The notes beneath the pieces were generated by a model, which was given only the letters and a program-made list of their open reading frames with translations, did not search any database and had not been told where the DNA came from. A stretch of DNA of 64,000 nucleotides from Rhizophagus irregularis (lineage: Eukaryota; Glomeromycota; Glomeromycetes; Glomerales; Glomeraceae). Each line of letters begins with the position of its first letter. The stretch's first letter is position 1. Location of the stretch: the NCBI RefSeq assembly GCF_026210795.1, contig NC_089433.1, forward strand, positions 5,481,001 to 5,545,000, given 5' to 3'. Made by a program: the position numbers and the translations under genes. Shown in pieces: positions 49,012 to 61,303 of this stretch.

Positions 49012-49325
49012 ATTTGTAATTAATTTTTTATAATTTAAAATATAATTTAAATACATTTATGTGGAAAGTCGAATATTGGAATAATATGGTCTTTTAAACA
49101 ATGTATAATTCTTACAACCTCAAAATAAAGGAACTCAAGCAAGGCTTAGTGGGTAGAGAGTGGCTTTTTCCTTTTTGATTTCTCTAATAGCAATAAACTT
49201 TAAATCCTGTAACCTGCATAACGTTTTTGTAATACATAGATATCCAATAAATGCATAGCACGTAACTACTGAGAATAATAAAATATATATGATTGCTTTT
49301 TTTTTACTTTTTTATCTGACAGATA
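49012..49325. other. Short spacer
   Basis: Between the Polo kinase stop and SPC2 on the same strand. Holds a weak A-box-like GCTTAGTGGGTAGAG near 49140 without a convincing B box or cloverleaf. Confidence 0.4.
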
Positions 49326-50237
49326 ATGGGGCAGATATTAGAAGAAACTGAAGCTAAACCATTAGTTCCTTCAACTGAGGGTACTTTAGAAATCCCTTTC
49401 AAAAGTATTTGTTTTATCATTATTTCTTTGTTTTAACATTCAGCTCTTTTTTTCTCGTAAAACATTAGAGGAAAACTCAAAAACAGAAGAAAAACCTACC
49501 GAAAAGGAAGAGCCAATTATTGTTAATAATTCAAACTTGATAGATTTGAAAAATGCATGTGACGATTATATTCAAAAGGTTTATATATATATTATTAACG
49601 AACTGGTTAAAATTTTAAATTAATTAGTAATAACAAATGCACATATATTTTTAACACGATTAGTTTTTCGTAAGTAAAGCTAACTTTCGTCAGAACAACA
49701 CTCATACTGATGTTAAGTTAGTGTTGGGATATTTAGCATGTGCTTTTGCCTTATCTGGCGGATATTATGGACATATAACACCATTCAATGAAGCAAAAGA
49801 AGTAACATTTATATGTATAATTGCGTATCCTTTATTTAATCTGAATTTTTGTCTTAATACAAAATCATATTCCCTTTAACTTAATAATTTAATAATTTAG
49901 ATATTTTGTATTGAATACACTACTTATTTTGTATTCTTTTATATATGAAAAGGAAATTATATTTGTAGGAAGCTGTGTGGAAAATGACAACAAATATACA
50001 ATTACAATTCAAACAAATACAAAAAGATATTCTGATATTTATAATATTATTTTTGAATATGTTGAAAAAGAAAAACAAGATTCATCTATTAAATTAAAAG
50101 ATTCTAAATATACAATTTCTAAATCTTTTGGAAATTGGTTTGATGTTAAAGGTGTAATGGATATTGAAAAGTTTGAAAGGGATTTATCTGAAGGATTAGA
50201 AATTGTTAAAACTGGAAATAAACCACATGAACAATGA
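49326..50237 (+). CDS. SPC2: Signal peptidase complex subunit 2
   Basis: ER-membrane accessory subunit of signal peptidase (SPC25). Four exons (49326-49380, 49469-49578, 49664-49824, 49901-50237) give 220 residues. NLIDLKNACDDYIQKFFVSK precedes two membrane helices (LVLGYLACAFALSGGYYG and FICIIAYFVLNTLLILYSFI), then a cytosolic domain with EIIFVGSCVENDN, IFEYVEKEK and SFGNWFDVKGVMD. The two-helix layout and the conserved 'W-FD-G' segment fit SPCS2. An acidic N-terminal tail of about 45 residues is variable in the family. Confidence 0.9.
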
Positions 50238-51053
50238 TGATGATTATTTTTTTTTTTTTAGAAAAAAAAAAGATTATTCGTGCCTTCGATTTTTACTTAT
50301 AAATTCTAATAAATATTATTCATCACCTAAAACTACACACATTTCATTTAATTTATTTCTAATATTTCTGAAATAGCCATTTTATTGGTTAAAATTATTC
50401 TTAAAGGAGGAAAAAGAAGAATAATAATTATGAATCTAAGAATGAAATATTGTTTTGTAAAAATTCTTCTACCAATTATTACAATTTAATGAAAAAAAAA
50501 GATATTTGGAAATTGAAGCAAATAATCTGGTTTTATTGATTTTTTTCTAAACTTGCAAAATTAATTAATTAATAAATACATACACAATATTTTTAACAAT
50601 TATCAAGGTTACAGGTAGTTTAACTTTCGTAGAAATTTATCTTCCATGATCAAAGTTCTCGTAATAGTTATTATATAATTTTTTGTGATAGATTTCTTTC
50701 AAATATTATCAGTTATAGAATTAGTTTTAAAGCAACTGAACCCAGTTTATTTTTTGAAATTAACTTATAAGAAATGTAACAATATTCCTAACCCTGAACC
50801 CTATAAATCTTAACTCTATTCTCTAATTTTAACCTCAGCTAAAAATTAATTAATAGCCACGATAAAATGCATATGCGCAAAAGATAAATTATCAAATTTT
50901 AAATTTAAACTAATAAATACGTATTTGGTATTTTACACCAAGAAACTTTGAATTATAACCAAACCAATCATCTATTGGAGTGATCGGGAAAATCGATCAA
51001 TATATTAAGAATAAATAATTATTTATTATCTTTAGTGTGATAGTGTCTATAAT
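50238..51053. other. AT-rich convergent spacer with T/A palindrome
   Basis: About 815 bp between the convergent SPC2 and carrier genes. T13-AG-A10 lies at 50247-50271 immediately after the SPC2 stop. No gene seen in the remainder. Confidence 0.5.
50247..50271. repeat. T13-AG-A10 palindrome
   Basis: Thirteen T then AG then ten A, ten bases after the SPC2 stop codon; could fold in the 3' UTR. One of six similar sites. Confidence 0.55.
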
Positions 51054-52927
51054 TTATTTTAATTCTAATTTACTTTTAGTTTTATCATAAACCATATATG
51101 TAATCGCTGCTGCAGGCACAACCTATTAGCAGTAAAATTGTTAATACCATTATCAACCAAGAAAATCTATTCAGATAATATTAATTGTTAATTATTTACC
51201 TTCACTAATGCTGGTACCAACCCTTTGTAAAAACCACGTAATCTTTCATTACTATAAGTTTTTTTAATTACATCAAATGCTCCGGTATAAGTTTGTGGAT
51301 GTCCAGGGGTTCCTTGTGCTTGTAACCTAACAAAGAAAATAAAATAAAATCAAAATTTGATATCTTTGAATGTAAAAGAGTAATGATGTGTAAATTGATT
51401 ATTATACCGTGTTCTCACAAGCGCTAAAGGATATACAATAGACGCGCCAATAGATCCTGAAATCATACCGCAACCTAAAGAAACAAAAACACTCGATGCC
51501 TTTTCATTATGAAGAGTTTTTTCATGATTAATATAAGCCAATTTAAGACCTTCATAAACACTCATGTCCACTGCAGCATAAGGAAAAACACCAATTAAGG
51601 CCGGTAATAATCCTTTATAAAATGAACGAAGTCCTTGTGTTTTCCACATCTCACTCGCTGTTTTTAGAAAAACACTTCCACCAGGTGAGGTATTTAATGA
51701 TAAACCTGATGAACTCATAATACGAGTTTTCATTGTTTCTAAAGGATATATAACAAACTGCGATATAACACCACCAAGACCACCTGAAAGGAAACGTCCA
51801 GACATTCCTATCGAATCAGTATCCTTTGCTCCCATTAGGTTTGCAACAGCAACCTTAGATTGTTCATAAGCAAAGAATTTTATTGCACTTTCTGGTGCAA
51901 TTTTTGCAACATTTAATCCATTACCACGAAAAAAATTAACTAATCCCCCACTTAAATATATGCTTTTTATAGCATTAGTAATACTATTAGATGCGGGGGA
52001 CACTAATCTTTTTGATGCTTGCGTTTCACTTTGAACAATCATGTTTTTGACTGTATTCGTAAGAAGTTGAGGCGATATGGTTTGAATTTGAAGATAAACT
52101 TTAAGTCTATCAAATGGAGCTGTTGCAGTACGACTTACTGCACCAGCTATCGCACCAGCGAGAAGATATTTTGGATCAGTTGGTGGTATTATTACTTCGC
52201 CATCCATACTAACTTGGGCTATGACTTTATAGTATTCGAAAATTTCTGACATTGTTGTTTCCCGAGGAAGAAGCTGTAATTCCATAGAAATATGAATCTG
52301 GTAGTATCACCTGACGAATTGTATAAAAGAAAAGTTCTTACCAAAAGAAAATCTCTCCATTCAGAGAAATCAATAACACCATTTTGATCTTTATCCATAG
52401 TATTAATGAATCTCTTTAGTTCAGCCTGTGTACAATTAATGCCTTATAAATGATTCAATGGATTAGCAAGCAAATGCTAGATAAGAAAAAAAAAAGTTTG
52501 CGTCAATTTAACGAATTTGACTTTTACCAGATTTTCTTAATGCGATCTCTAATTCTTCAGGTTGTAACTTCATATCATTTGATTTGTCGATTTCTAAAAA
52601 TAATTTGAATAATTCTTTTTCTTTTTCCTCGACGAAAGCTTTAAATTCATTAAAATCCACTACACCATCCGATGATACATCACATCTCTGTAACAATTCT
52701 GAAGCATATTTCTTCTTTGAAGGATGATTTTTCAATCTATTAAGTCCTTTTAAAATATTTTTGCGTTCTAAAACACCAGTTTTATCATAATCCAATTCCT
52801 CAAATAATTTTCTGATACGCGAAATTCTTTCAATTTCGCTTTCTGAATTTTGTGATAAAGCGGATAGTGATGATATTGATGATGAATCACTATTCGCCGC
52901 AATTGTTGAGGCTGAAGTCGTTGACAT
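51054..52927 (-). CDS. Calcium-binding mitochondrial carrier (SCaMC, ATP-Mg/Pi type)
   Basis: Inner-membrane carrier with an N-terminal calmodulin-like domain. Five exons (52927-52528, 52442-52342, 52273-51408, 51326-51200, 51122-51054) give 520 residues. Four EF-hand-like loops are visible: DYDKTGVLERKN, DVSSDGVVDFNEF, DKSNDMKLQPEEL and DKDQNGVIDFSEW. The third lacks some acidic ligands and may not bind Ca. Three carrier repeats follow, with PFDRLKVYLQ, PLETMKTRIM and PLALVRTRLQ signatures and FFRGNGLNVAKIAPESAIKF. The family exchanges ATP-Mg for phosphate under Ca control. The first ATG in frame is 52927; an in-frame upstream extension to 52975 lacks an ATG. Confidence 0.93.
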
Positions 52928-53179
52928 GTATCTACTAGTAATAATGAAAAAAAAGTCCGCATTATGATATGACAAAAAAATGAATTATATATTTATCATC
53001 TAGAAATAGCCTAATTCCAAAAAGGAATGTTCCGCATTTTAAGGAACATTTTTTGTATTAGCCAATCAACATTTGACAGATGAAACTGATGTCAACTTAC
53101 AACCTTGTGTAGCATTTTCACTGATATAAAAAGTTAATTGTTAATATTTTACCTTAATTTTTATATTTATCAACTGAGG

Positions 53180-54137
53180 ATGGTTAAGCATACAGTAATC
53201 GCTCGCGTTTCTGACGGTAAACTTGAGGATTTTTGTATCATACTGAGAGTTTTTTCTTTAGTTTACTTGAAAGAAACGTTTTTATTTTATAGGACTTCCG
53301 TTAGCGGCCTCGGTTGATGATGATCAGGTGTTAATTCCTTCTTTTCTAATACAAACACGATTTGTTTTAATATTGAGAAAGTGTTATTTATTAAATACTT
53401 TCGCTTTTGAAAATAGAATGGAGAAGCAGAACTCGCAGACTATAAGAACAAAGCCAAGCTTCTTTTTAAAAAAATGAATGAGAATTCTGAAGAAAAGTGC
53501 TCTATTGAGTCTGGAAACTATTATTTTCAGTAAGTGAATAAAGTATAATTTGTATCTACTTTTCCATAACACTAAATTGCTTTATTATATAGCTATTTGA
53601 TTCAAAATGGAGTATGTTATATGACAATTTGTGAGCGGTCATATCCACGGCAGTTTGCATTTAGTTATTTGGAAGAGCTCGCAAAAGAATTTTCAATGAG
53701 CTATGGGAATGAAGTAGAAAAGAGAAATTTAAGACCTTACGCTTTTGTAAAATTTGGTAACTAGCATTTAAACTTAAAAAATGTTCTTTACTTAAAAAAT
53801 GTAATTTAATATCTTGTGGGTTTTTTTAGATACTTTTATGCAAAAAACAAAGAAAGTATACCAGAATACACGAACGCAACATAATCTAGATCGACTAAAT
53901 ACAGAATTGAACGAAGTAGCTAATATTATGACAAAAAATTTAGAGAATGTTTTGTGGCGTGGAGAAGGATTAGAAAAGATGAGTTCACTTTCAGATCAAC
54001 TTCGATACGAGTCTCAAAAATACAAGAAATCAGCACGTGATCTTAATTTGCAATTGCTTTTGCGTAAATATGGACCATTAGTATTTATTTTTGTTATAAT
54101 TATATTAGTATTATATTGGCGATTTTGGTGGTATTAA
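53180..54137 (+). CDS. SEC22: Vesicle R-SNARE SEC22
   Basis: ER-Golgi SNARE. Five exons (53180-53216, 53293-53327, 53417-53529, 53593-53756, 53830-54137) give 218 residues, the family length. The longin domain runs MVKHTVIARVSDGLPLAASV through YYFHYLIQNGVCYMTICERS and FAFSYLEELAKEF. The SNARE helix is DRLNTELNEVANIMTKNLEN with the central Arg in LWRGEGLEKMSSLSDQL. A C-terminal membrane anchor ends the protein (PLVFIFVIIILVLYWRFWWY). Divergent from the carrier gene across 252 bp, convergent with STE14. Confidence 0.95.
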
Positions 54138-54228
54138 TAATAATTTATTTCTAAGAACATTTTAAAGATATACTACATTTACTCTTTCATTGTGTACATT
54201 TTATAAATATAATAATTTTAAAGTAGAT

Positions 54229-55098
54229 TTAATTGATTAAAGGAATATGAGTTGGAGTTTTCTTTTTGTATTCGATATATTCCTTACCAAAAAAATTAAT
54301 TAACAAAGGTTCTTCCTCCTCAATTCTATCCTTAAAGAATCGGTGTAATACAAAAAAAAAGCCGGCTAAACAAATAGGATTACAAAGTAATAGTTGAGTT
54401 CCTATAGCCCACCAATAAAAACCGAAATATGAAGGATGTCTCATATAAGCATATATCCCCGTTGTGACTAATACGTGATCTTGTTTTTTACGATATGCTA
54501 TCTTATGAGAAAAATTTGATTTAGCATGCCACATGGCAAGACTCCTTGCTGATTGTCCTATTACCATTATGATGAACCCTATTATAATTATTAAGTCAAA
54601 AGTATATGTTTTTTTTATTTAAAATAGATACTTTTCATACACATAATGATCACTATGATAACTTACCTATATAACGTATAAAACGGATATACTTTAACGT
54701 GGGGAATAAATATAACTCTATCAAGAATTCCGTAATTCCTGCTACGTGTGCAATATTATACTGATTTCCATTATTCAACAGAAAGGCTATTTTTTTTTTA
54801 AAAAAAAAAACCGATAAATATATTATTATATTAAAATATTTAATCCATAATTCGCAATAGGATCATAATACTGACCATCTAAACTTACAATGTCGGGTTT
54901 AAATAGAGCTGTCATCATGTATTCTAATTCATGGAATAAAGCTAAAGCAGAAAGAAATACTCCTAATTGTGGAATTGTTTCTGAATAATAACCTATTGCC
55001 AAACATACTCCAAATACTGCCCCAAAAAAAAAACTATGTGAAGAAATATTTTGCGGTGTATGTCTTCCATCAAATATTAATTTTTCCTGTTGTTGCAT
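54229..55098 (-). CDS. STE14: Protein-S-isoprenylcysteine O-methyltransferase
   Basis: ER-membrane enzyme that methylates the prenylated C-terminal cysteine after CAAX cleavage. Three exons (55098-54876, 54786-54667, 54578-54229) give 230 residues. Multiple membrane helices are evident (FFFGAVFGVCLAIGYY, LGVFLSALALFHELEYMMTA, YWWAIGTQLLLCNPICLAGF). The catalytic core has AMWHAKSNFSHKIAYRK, TTGIYAYMRHPSYFGFYWWA and RIEEEEPLLINFFGKEYIEY, the ICMT signature. It acts downstream of the RAM1 product, also in this window. Intron 2 ends in T10-A11. Confidence 0.93.
54790..54810. repeat. T10-A11 palindrome in STE14 intron
   Basis: Self-complementary run inside the first STE14 intron, adjoining the acceptor of exon 2 (on the minus strand T11 then A10 then TAG). 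One of six such sites. Confidence 0.55.
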
Positions 55099-55969
55099 TG
55101 TATTATCTTACTTTTTGCAAGGTGAAAATTTTCGGAATGTTGAATTGTAGTTTAATCGATATGATAAAATTTTAGAAAAAATGTGTTATTTATAAGTTAA
55201 TGAACAATTAGCTCTTACCAATTTTGATATTGTGTATAGATACAATATAATCTTTGTAATAAGTTTATGATTTTTTTATTGTACAATACTAACATAACAA
55301 TAATGCGATTTACCTAACAATAATATTCCGAATTGCAATTAATGATTGTTGTTTATAATAATTTCTGCGTTCTGTTCTGTCACATTTTTGATTATTATTA
55401 TTTGTTTTTGCTAAGGGTCTCTCTCGACCGGAATTAGTTTAGTTAAATTTCACCAGAAATTTATTATAATATGTTGCATTTCAAAATTTATTTGTATTTT
55501 TGTCGATCTTGTAAAGGTCAAAAACTACGGCTGGAATTTCATATAATAATATATTTGAGATAAATATAGTATTTCACATGACTTATTTACTTTAGTTAAT
55601 TTAATATTATTAACTTTTTTCCCTTCTTAATCCAAGTTTATGTATTTTGAAAAAAAAACAAAAATTCCATTTGATTATTGAATGTGATATAAAAGAGTGA
55701 TTATTTTCTACATAGACTTTCCATCAACTTTTCATCATACTTTTTTCATATTAAATAATCATTTAATAAATTTTAGTTTTTTGTATAAATAAATAAATAA
55801 TTGCTCTTTTCAGAAAAAATTCTCATTTATTTATAGTTTATAAGGATAATTTCTTCTCCTGGAAAAATAATAATAATAATAAAGTTATTGTTTATTTTAT
55901 ATTTTACAAAAGAAACTTCTATTTTTTTCCCTTCTTTTTATAAAAAAATTTGTCAAGCTGGAGCCAACT
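55099..55969. other. Divergent intergenic region
   Basis: About 870 bp upstream of both STE14 and the DUF262 gene. AT-rich, with poly-T and TAA runs near 55870; no repeat element or gene recognised. Confidence 0.5.
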
Positions 55970-57513
55970 ATGGATGAAGCACTTACAAAACCAAGAAATG
56001 TTACCCATACTATGTATAAGTTATATAACTGGTTACAAATGGGTATGATTGACTTGAATCCTGAATTTCAAAGAGGTATGTATGAAGTAATATTGACCGG
56101 TTTTAAAAAATATGCGAGATTATTGTTTGTTTTATTCTACATTTCGTTATGTTACTACAAAAAAAAATGCATATATGCATACTTAAAGAATAAGCGAATG
56201 TGGCGCAGTAGAGTAATTAATAAACAAATCTTTATACGCTTAGCTTTACTTATTTTCTTTTGTTCTATTTTATGATAGACATAGTATGGACAGGAATCAA
56301 GCAGTCACACTTGGTTGACTCGGTGCTTAATAACTTCTATGTCCCCCCCATAATCTTCTCTTGTAAAAAACTGGATAGCAAAAGATGGATGCGCGTTTGT
56401 ATTGACGGTAAACAACGCCTTACCGCTATCAGAAAGTAAGTAGTTATCTTAAATCACAATATTTTAGACATGATTAATTTTCTACGCAACAAATACGTTT
56501 ATTAATCTGAATTACAGATTCATGGATAATGAAATCCCTCATCTTAGCCCTTCTGATGGTAATATAACTAAGCGATATTATAGAAATCTTAATAATAGAC
56601 GTTCTTTGACAGAAGCGGAACGTGAAATGTTTGACTGTTCTGAGCTTCTTTGTGGTAAGATTCAAAAAATATTCTGGTGATGGTGATGATGATCGTAATC
56701 ACAAATATCACCTATAAAAGTAATGAGATTTCTTATTATCACTTTAAGAATTTATCATATTATTATTTTATCTTATATTATTTAGTTGAGTATTATGATC
56801 TTACTTTACACCAAGAACAAGAAATCTTCAGTCGTGTACAACTGGGAGTTGCATTAACTCCTGCTGAAAAACTTCAAGCCATTAGCAGTCCAATGGCTGA
56901 TTTCGCTCATACAATTTACAGTCAACATTCCACTCTTTCTTCCATAATGGATAATAAACGCGCTCGGCCTTTTCAACTTATTACTCAATCTTTACACATG
57001 ATTGAAACTGAACCGGAAAAATTCAATGCAACTCCTGCCACAATTACTAAATACTTGAAAGAAGATCGCGAAGTTCCTGAAGGTCTTAAGGCATTGGCTA
57101 AACAAATTTATACGACCATAGAAGAGATGATCGAAGACGATGCTGAATTATTTCATCGTGATCATAGATTGGCTCCAGTGGAATTTGTATTTTTAACTTA
57201 CATGATCGCTAAATTTCCCAAGTTACCGATCTTCCAATACCAAAATCGTCTTTTAGCTATGAAGAAACATGTTCGTGCTAAACATGATGATATTAGATTC
57301 AACAATAAGGTCTTTGACACATTGAAAAAGTTCGTGGATAATATGGAATATGAATTCGTTTCAAATCACCAAACTATTCCTTACGCTCCATCATCTCATC
57401 ACACAAATCATTCAAGCCACTCTAATAACTCGGTAACTTATCCAAATAATATTTATGATACTGCAGCTCCTTCATCTACTCAACGAAGAAAGAAAGCAAA
57501 GACCTCTAATTAA
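55970..57513 (+). CDS. DUF262 (GmrSD N-terminal-like) domain protein
   Basis: Four exons (55970-56075, 56279-56435, 56518-56654, 56786-57513) give 375 residues. IDLNPEFQRDIVWTGIKQSH, LVDSVLNNFYVPPIIFSC and VCIDGKQRLTAIRKFMDNEI are the ordered motifs of the DUF262/ParB-Srx-like fold, known as the NTP-hydrolysing part of bacterial GmrSD restriction enzymes. The middle (FSRVQLGVALTPAEKLQAIS) is typical of fungal DUF262 proteins. The C-terminal 50 residues are Ser/His/Asn-rich and end in a basic RRKKAK that could be a nuclear signal. No nuclease HNH half is present. Eukaryotic function unknown. Confidence 0.85.
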
Positions 57514-58304
57514 ATAAGAAACTAAGAACTGAAGAAATTAATACTGAAGAGATTGGAGAAAAAATTAAAAATAAAAAATAATACATTTTATTATACTTTT
57601 TCGTAATTGAATTAGATAGAAATTATCGTTGATTATTATAGTGTGATGGTTAAACGTTATATTGAACGTATTGTGCATTTAAATTTTTCTTTTTCTTGTG
57701 ATTAGTTTTAAAATCCCCTTTATTACATTCCCCTTATATATATTTTCTTTTTTTTATTTCTGTTTCATAAAAAATTAATAAATAAAAAAATTTGAAACTT
57801 AATTAAAATTGTGATTTTTATTATTAATATTTATGTAAAATCGAGGAGATCGGTATTATTTTGTATTATATAAATTTGCATAATAATAAAAGTGATTATT
57901 GAAATTTCATCAATAATAAGATTACGTACTACAAATATGCATTGGTTTAATTGACATTCATGTGAAAAAGATCGACAGTCAGCAGCATTATACAAAATGT
58001 GGCCCGAATTATCATGTTTAATTTCAGCAAGATCTTTTATAACTTTCATGATTTGCAGATCGAGATCTATTTAAATTTTTTTTTTTTATTTTTTTCAATT
58101 TCATCTATCCATCATCGTTCATCATTTTTGCTTTAGGGGAAAAGAGAAAAGTCATCATGTATGTATTTTTTTTTTTATTTTGTATTATCATTTATCTGTT
58201 ATTATTTATTTTAATGATAGTATAATCAATATATTAATTATATCATTTTTAAGTGAGGACGTCTGGATACCCGTTATAAAAAACACTAAAAAAAAATTTA
58301 GAAA
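57514..58304. other. AT-rich spacer
   Basis: About 790 bp between the DUF262 gene and RPS12, same strand. Poly-T tracts near 58075 and 58165. The sequence just before the RPS12 ATG ends AAAATTTAG, so a 5'-UTR intron is possible. No other gene seen. Confidence 0.45.
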
Positions 58305-58926
58305 ATGCCACCCATGGTAGAAGACCGAGATGATGAATCGGAAGTTGAAGATGTAGTTGGAGATGGAGCAAATCAACAGGAAGAAATCCTTGTTAGCTCT
58401 GACACTCCTGCTAAAGGCCAAATGGTAGGAATATCAGATTGATACGATATTATGATTCTATTGATAAATAATCAATTGATTCTTTTTAAATTAAAGACCG
58501 TCGAAGATGCTCTTCAGGACGTTTTAAAGCGTGCTCTTGTCGTTGACGGTCTCGCTCGAGGATTGAGAGAATGCGCCAAGGCTTTGGATAGGTAAGTCAT
58601 AAAATTTTTTTTTTTTAGGTCGTTAATTTCCTAATAATCCCGATCTTTTTTGTAATAACAGGCGTCAAGCTTTCTTATGTGTCCTTGTCGAAACTTGTAC
58701 CGAAAAAGAATATATTAAACTTGTTGAAGCATTATGTAGTGAACATAATATTCAATTAATTAAAGTAAGCGATGCCAAAAAGTTAGGAGAATGGGCCGGA
58801 TTGTGTAAAATTGATAGAGAAGGTAATCCCCGTAAGGTAGTAGCTTGTTCTTGCGTAGTTGTTAAAGATTATGGCGAAGATTCTGAAGCTAGGAACGTAC
58901 TTTTAGAATACTTTAAATCACGTTAA
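58305..58926 (+). CDS. RPS12: 40S ribosomal protein S12 (eS12)
   Basis: Small-subunit ribosomal protein of the L7Ae-like fold. Three exons (58305-58424, 58497-58591, 58662-58926) give 159 residues. [60 protein letters not shown] and [20 protein letters not shown] are strongly conserved. The N-terminal 40 residues are acidic and longer than usual ([20 protein letters not shown]), encoded entirely by exon 1. A second ATG four codons in is an alternative start. Confidence 0.95.
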
Positions 58927-59370
58927 GACTGGTTCAGAAGAGATATCTTCGTATTTGATATAATATATATGAATTGAATCAATAATAAATTTGTCATTTA
59001 AAAGTATTTACAAAATCACCTCTATATTATTTATATAATATTTATGTTAAACATATTTATATTCTAAATTTTTATTTACAAATTAAGGAGTATCCTTTCT
59101 CCAAATACTAACTGTGCGTGCTCATGTATTGATACATTTATATCTACAAAAAAAAAGAAAAGAGAGAAAAAATCTTATAAATGTTATAGTAATATAAGAA
59201 ATCATTAGAACATATCGTTAGATTTTTCTTAATTAAAAATAAAAAAGAAATTTTTATTTTACCATTCTTATTAATGTTAAACTTCAAACAAATTCATAAA
59301 TAATCACGTGATCGCCCATCACCGTCTCGTTCTTCTCCTTCGCCTATCGTCTTTACTCGGTAACATATAA
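58927..59370. other. Convergent 3' spacer
   Basis: About 440 bp between the convergent RPS12 and cyclin genes; AATAAA near 58981 serves RPS12. Nothing else seen. Confidence 0.45.
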
Positions 59371-61007
59371 CTAAACAAAATGTATTTCCGGAACAGTCGC
59401 AAACATATAGCGGACGGTGTGATCTTTTGATGCTCCGTTGATCATTTGCAATGAATCTCCGTCTGATAAAAAATGGAATATTTTAAAAACACAAATACTA
59501 GAAAAAGATTAAATTAAATTTAAATTCTTACTAGATTCAATATCTATATTGTTCATAGTTACATCTTCCATTGCCGCTTCCCTCACTTTAGCTTGTTGAC
59601 TTATAGATAATTTCAATTGTGTATATTCCTCATTAGCTGAATCATCGGGGTTAGATGATGATTCCAATATAAAATGATCCAAAATAAGATAACTTATTTC
59701 TATAAATAGTTTGAAAAAATGTGAATTGATGGAAATCCATAATAATACAGTCACTTTTTTTTTACCTTCGATATCTTCAATTTTAACCAAAAAAATCTTA
59801 TACCAAGGCATATTGTGAATTGTGAATGGGAAATTTTCGCGGTGCAATAATTTTGTAGCAAGAAAAATTGAAGCTGTTGCCATAGCAGCAGGAGGAAACC
59901 TAAGGCATACCGTTGTTTTGTAACTAGAAATATTTATTTATTTTTTTTTTAAAGAAAAAAAAAAATTCATTCACTATTGCAAGCTATCTAATAATAACGA
60001 TATAAAAAACTTCTTTTACCATTCGTTAACTATATTATATGCCTTAAGATACAAATATTTGTCACCTATTTTTATAATATGTAAAATATATACGAATTAA
60101 CATTAATTTTAATTATAAAAAATAAAATAAATAAAATAAAATAAAATAATTCAAAAGAAATAAATACCTTTTAGTTTCTTAACGAATTTTACAAGCAATT
60201 TATGAGGAAGCACAAATTGAAAATCGAAACATATAGTTTCGACTATCGTGCGCTCATTCTGTATAACACGACGTCTCTGTTCTTCTAACGTCTAGTTAAA
60301 ATAAACAAATAAATGATATAGTATAATAATTTTCTCATTATTCAAATATGATTACAAATTTCATTAAATGTACCTGACTTTCTGCATTGATTTCAGGCCC
60401 TTCAGGATGCTTAACTTGATATGCTGCCACTAAAATGTCTTTGAGTTTTTTATATGTCTCTTCAATCTTTGTTGAAACAAATAAACATGTGATACATAAA
60501 TCCTATTCGAATTGATATAACAATCAGGAAAAAATATAATCGTCATTAAACACCTAACCAAAAAAAAATGATAAATACAACATTACAGTTTTTTGCTTTG
60601 CAGATGCAAAGTCTTTTGAAGGTTGAAATAAAAAGAATCTATTATAAAGTAATTGTGCTGTGCTTATCGTATTCTGTGGTCTTTAATTTATAAAGAATCT
60701 CGTGAGACAGGACCATCAAATTGAAGAGAGGAAAAATTCAAGCATTTCTCTCTAAACTAATATATTCAACTTACAACCCAAGATTACTTCCTACAGCGTC
60801 TATAAAAGTGCACCATTGCGCTCTTGACATGTTATCCTTAGAATCACCAGAGCCCTGTTTTTCTGCACAACGGGTTACTTCAGCTTTAGTAAAATATGCT
60901 TTTGCTCGACGCTCTATAACGTTACAACGTTCTCCTATTACATCAGGACTCGAATTAGCTGCGAAGTTAAATTCTCCAATTGGAGAATTTACTGTGGGTG
61001 AAGACAT
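59371..61007 (-). CDS. Transcription-type cyclin (cyclin K/CTK2-like)
   Basis: Eight exons (61007-60775, 60680-60587, 60502-60374, 60291-60168, 60065-60020, 59923-59766, 59699-59532, 59462-59371) give 347 residues. The cyclin box reads IERRAKAYFTKAEVTRCAEK, LPQNTISTAQLLYNRFFLFQ, DLCITCLFVSTKIEETYKKL and NERTIVETICFDFQFVLPHK, with the Lys and Glu of the CDK-binding 'K-EE' signature. The second fold includes VCLRFPPAAMATASIFLATK. This resembles cyclins K, T and fungal Ctk2, partners of CTD kinases, rather than cell-cycle cyclins. Which of these is uncertain. A T/A palindrome lies in one intron at 59941-59965. Confidence 0.8.
59941..59965. repeat. T10-AAAG-A11 palindrome in cyclin intron
   Basis: Near-palindromic T then A run in an intron of the cyclin gene, close to the donor of exon 6's upstream neighbour region. 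One of six such sites. Confidence 0.5.
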
Positions 61008-61303
61008 GTTAGGTAGAATTTAACTAATTTAACTACAATCCCGAAGTAATTGGTAGGAGAAATACTCAAATTTGTTGATCCAAAAATCCATTATTTATAA
61101 TTTTTCGAACCACGTGTTTTGTAATTTAACTTAAATAGCACCATATTTTTATATTAAGAAAAAAAAAAAATTTACAAATCCGCAAATACGTATTATTTTA
61201 TATATTATTATTATGGCTAAACACTAATTTCTAATCATAAAAAAATTATTATTTTGTAGTAAAATTTTGCAAAAATATTCCTTAAGTAATAAAGTTCGTT
61301 TCT

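Noticed and set aside
49128-49215. Possible tRNA gene (A-box-like GCTTAGTGGGTAGAG)
   Set aside because: No GGTTCRANYCC B box at the right spacing and no paired acceptor stem.
57831-58421. Minus-strand open frames of about 70 residues
   Set aside because: Phe/Ile-rich, overlap the RPS12 start region on the other strand, no splice continuation.
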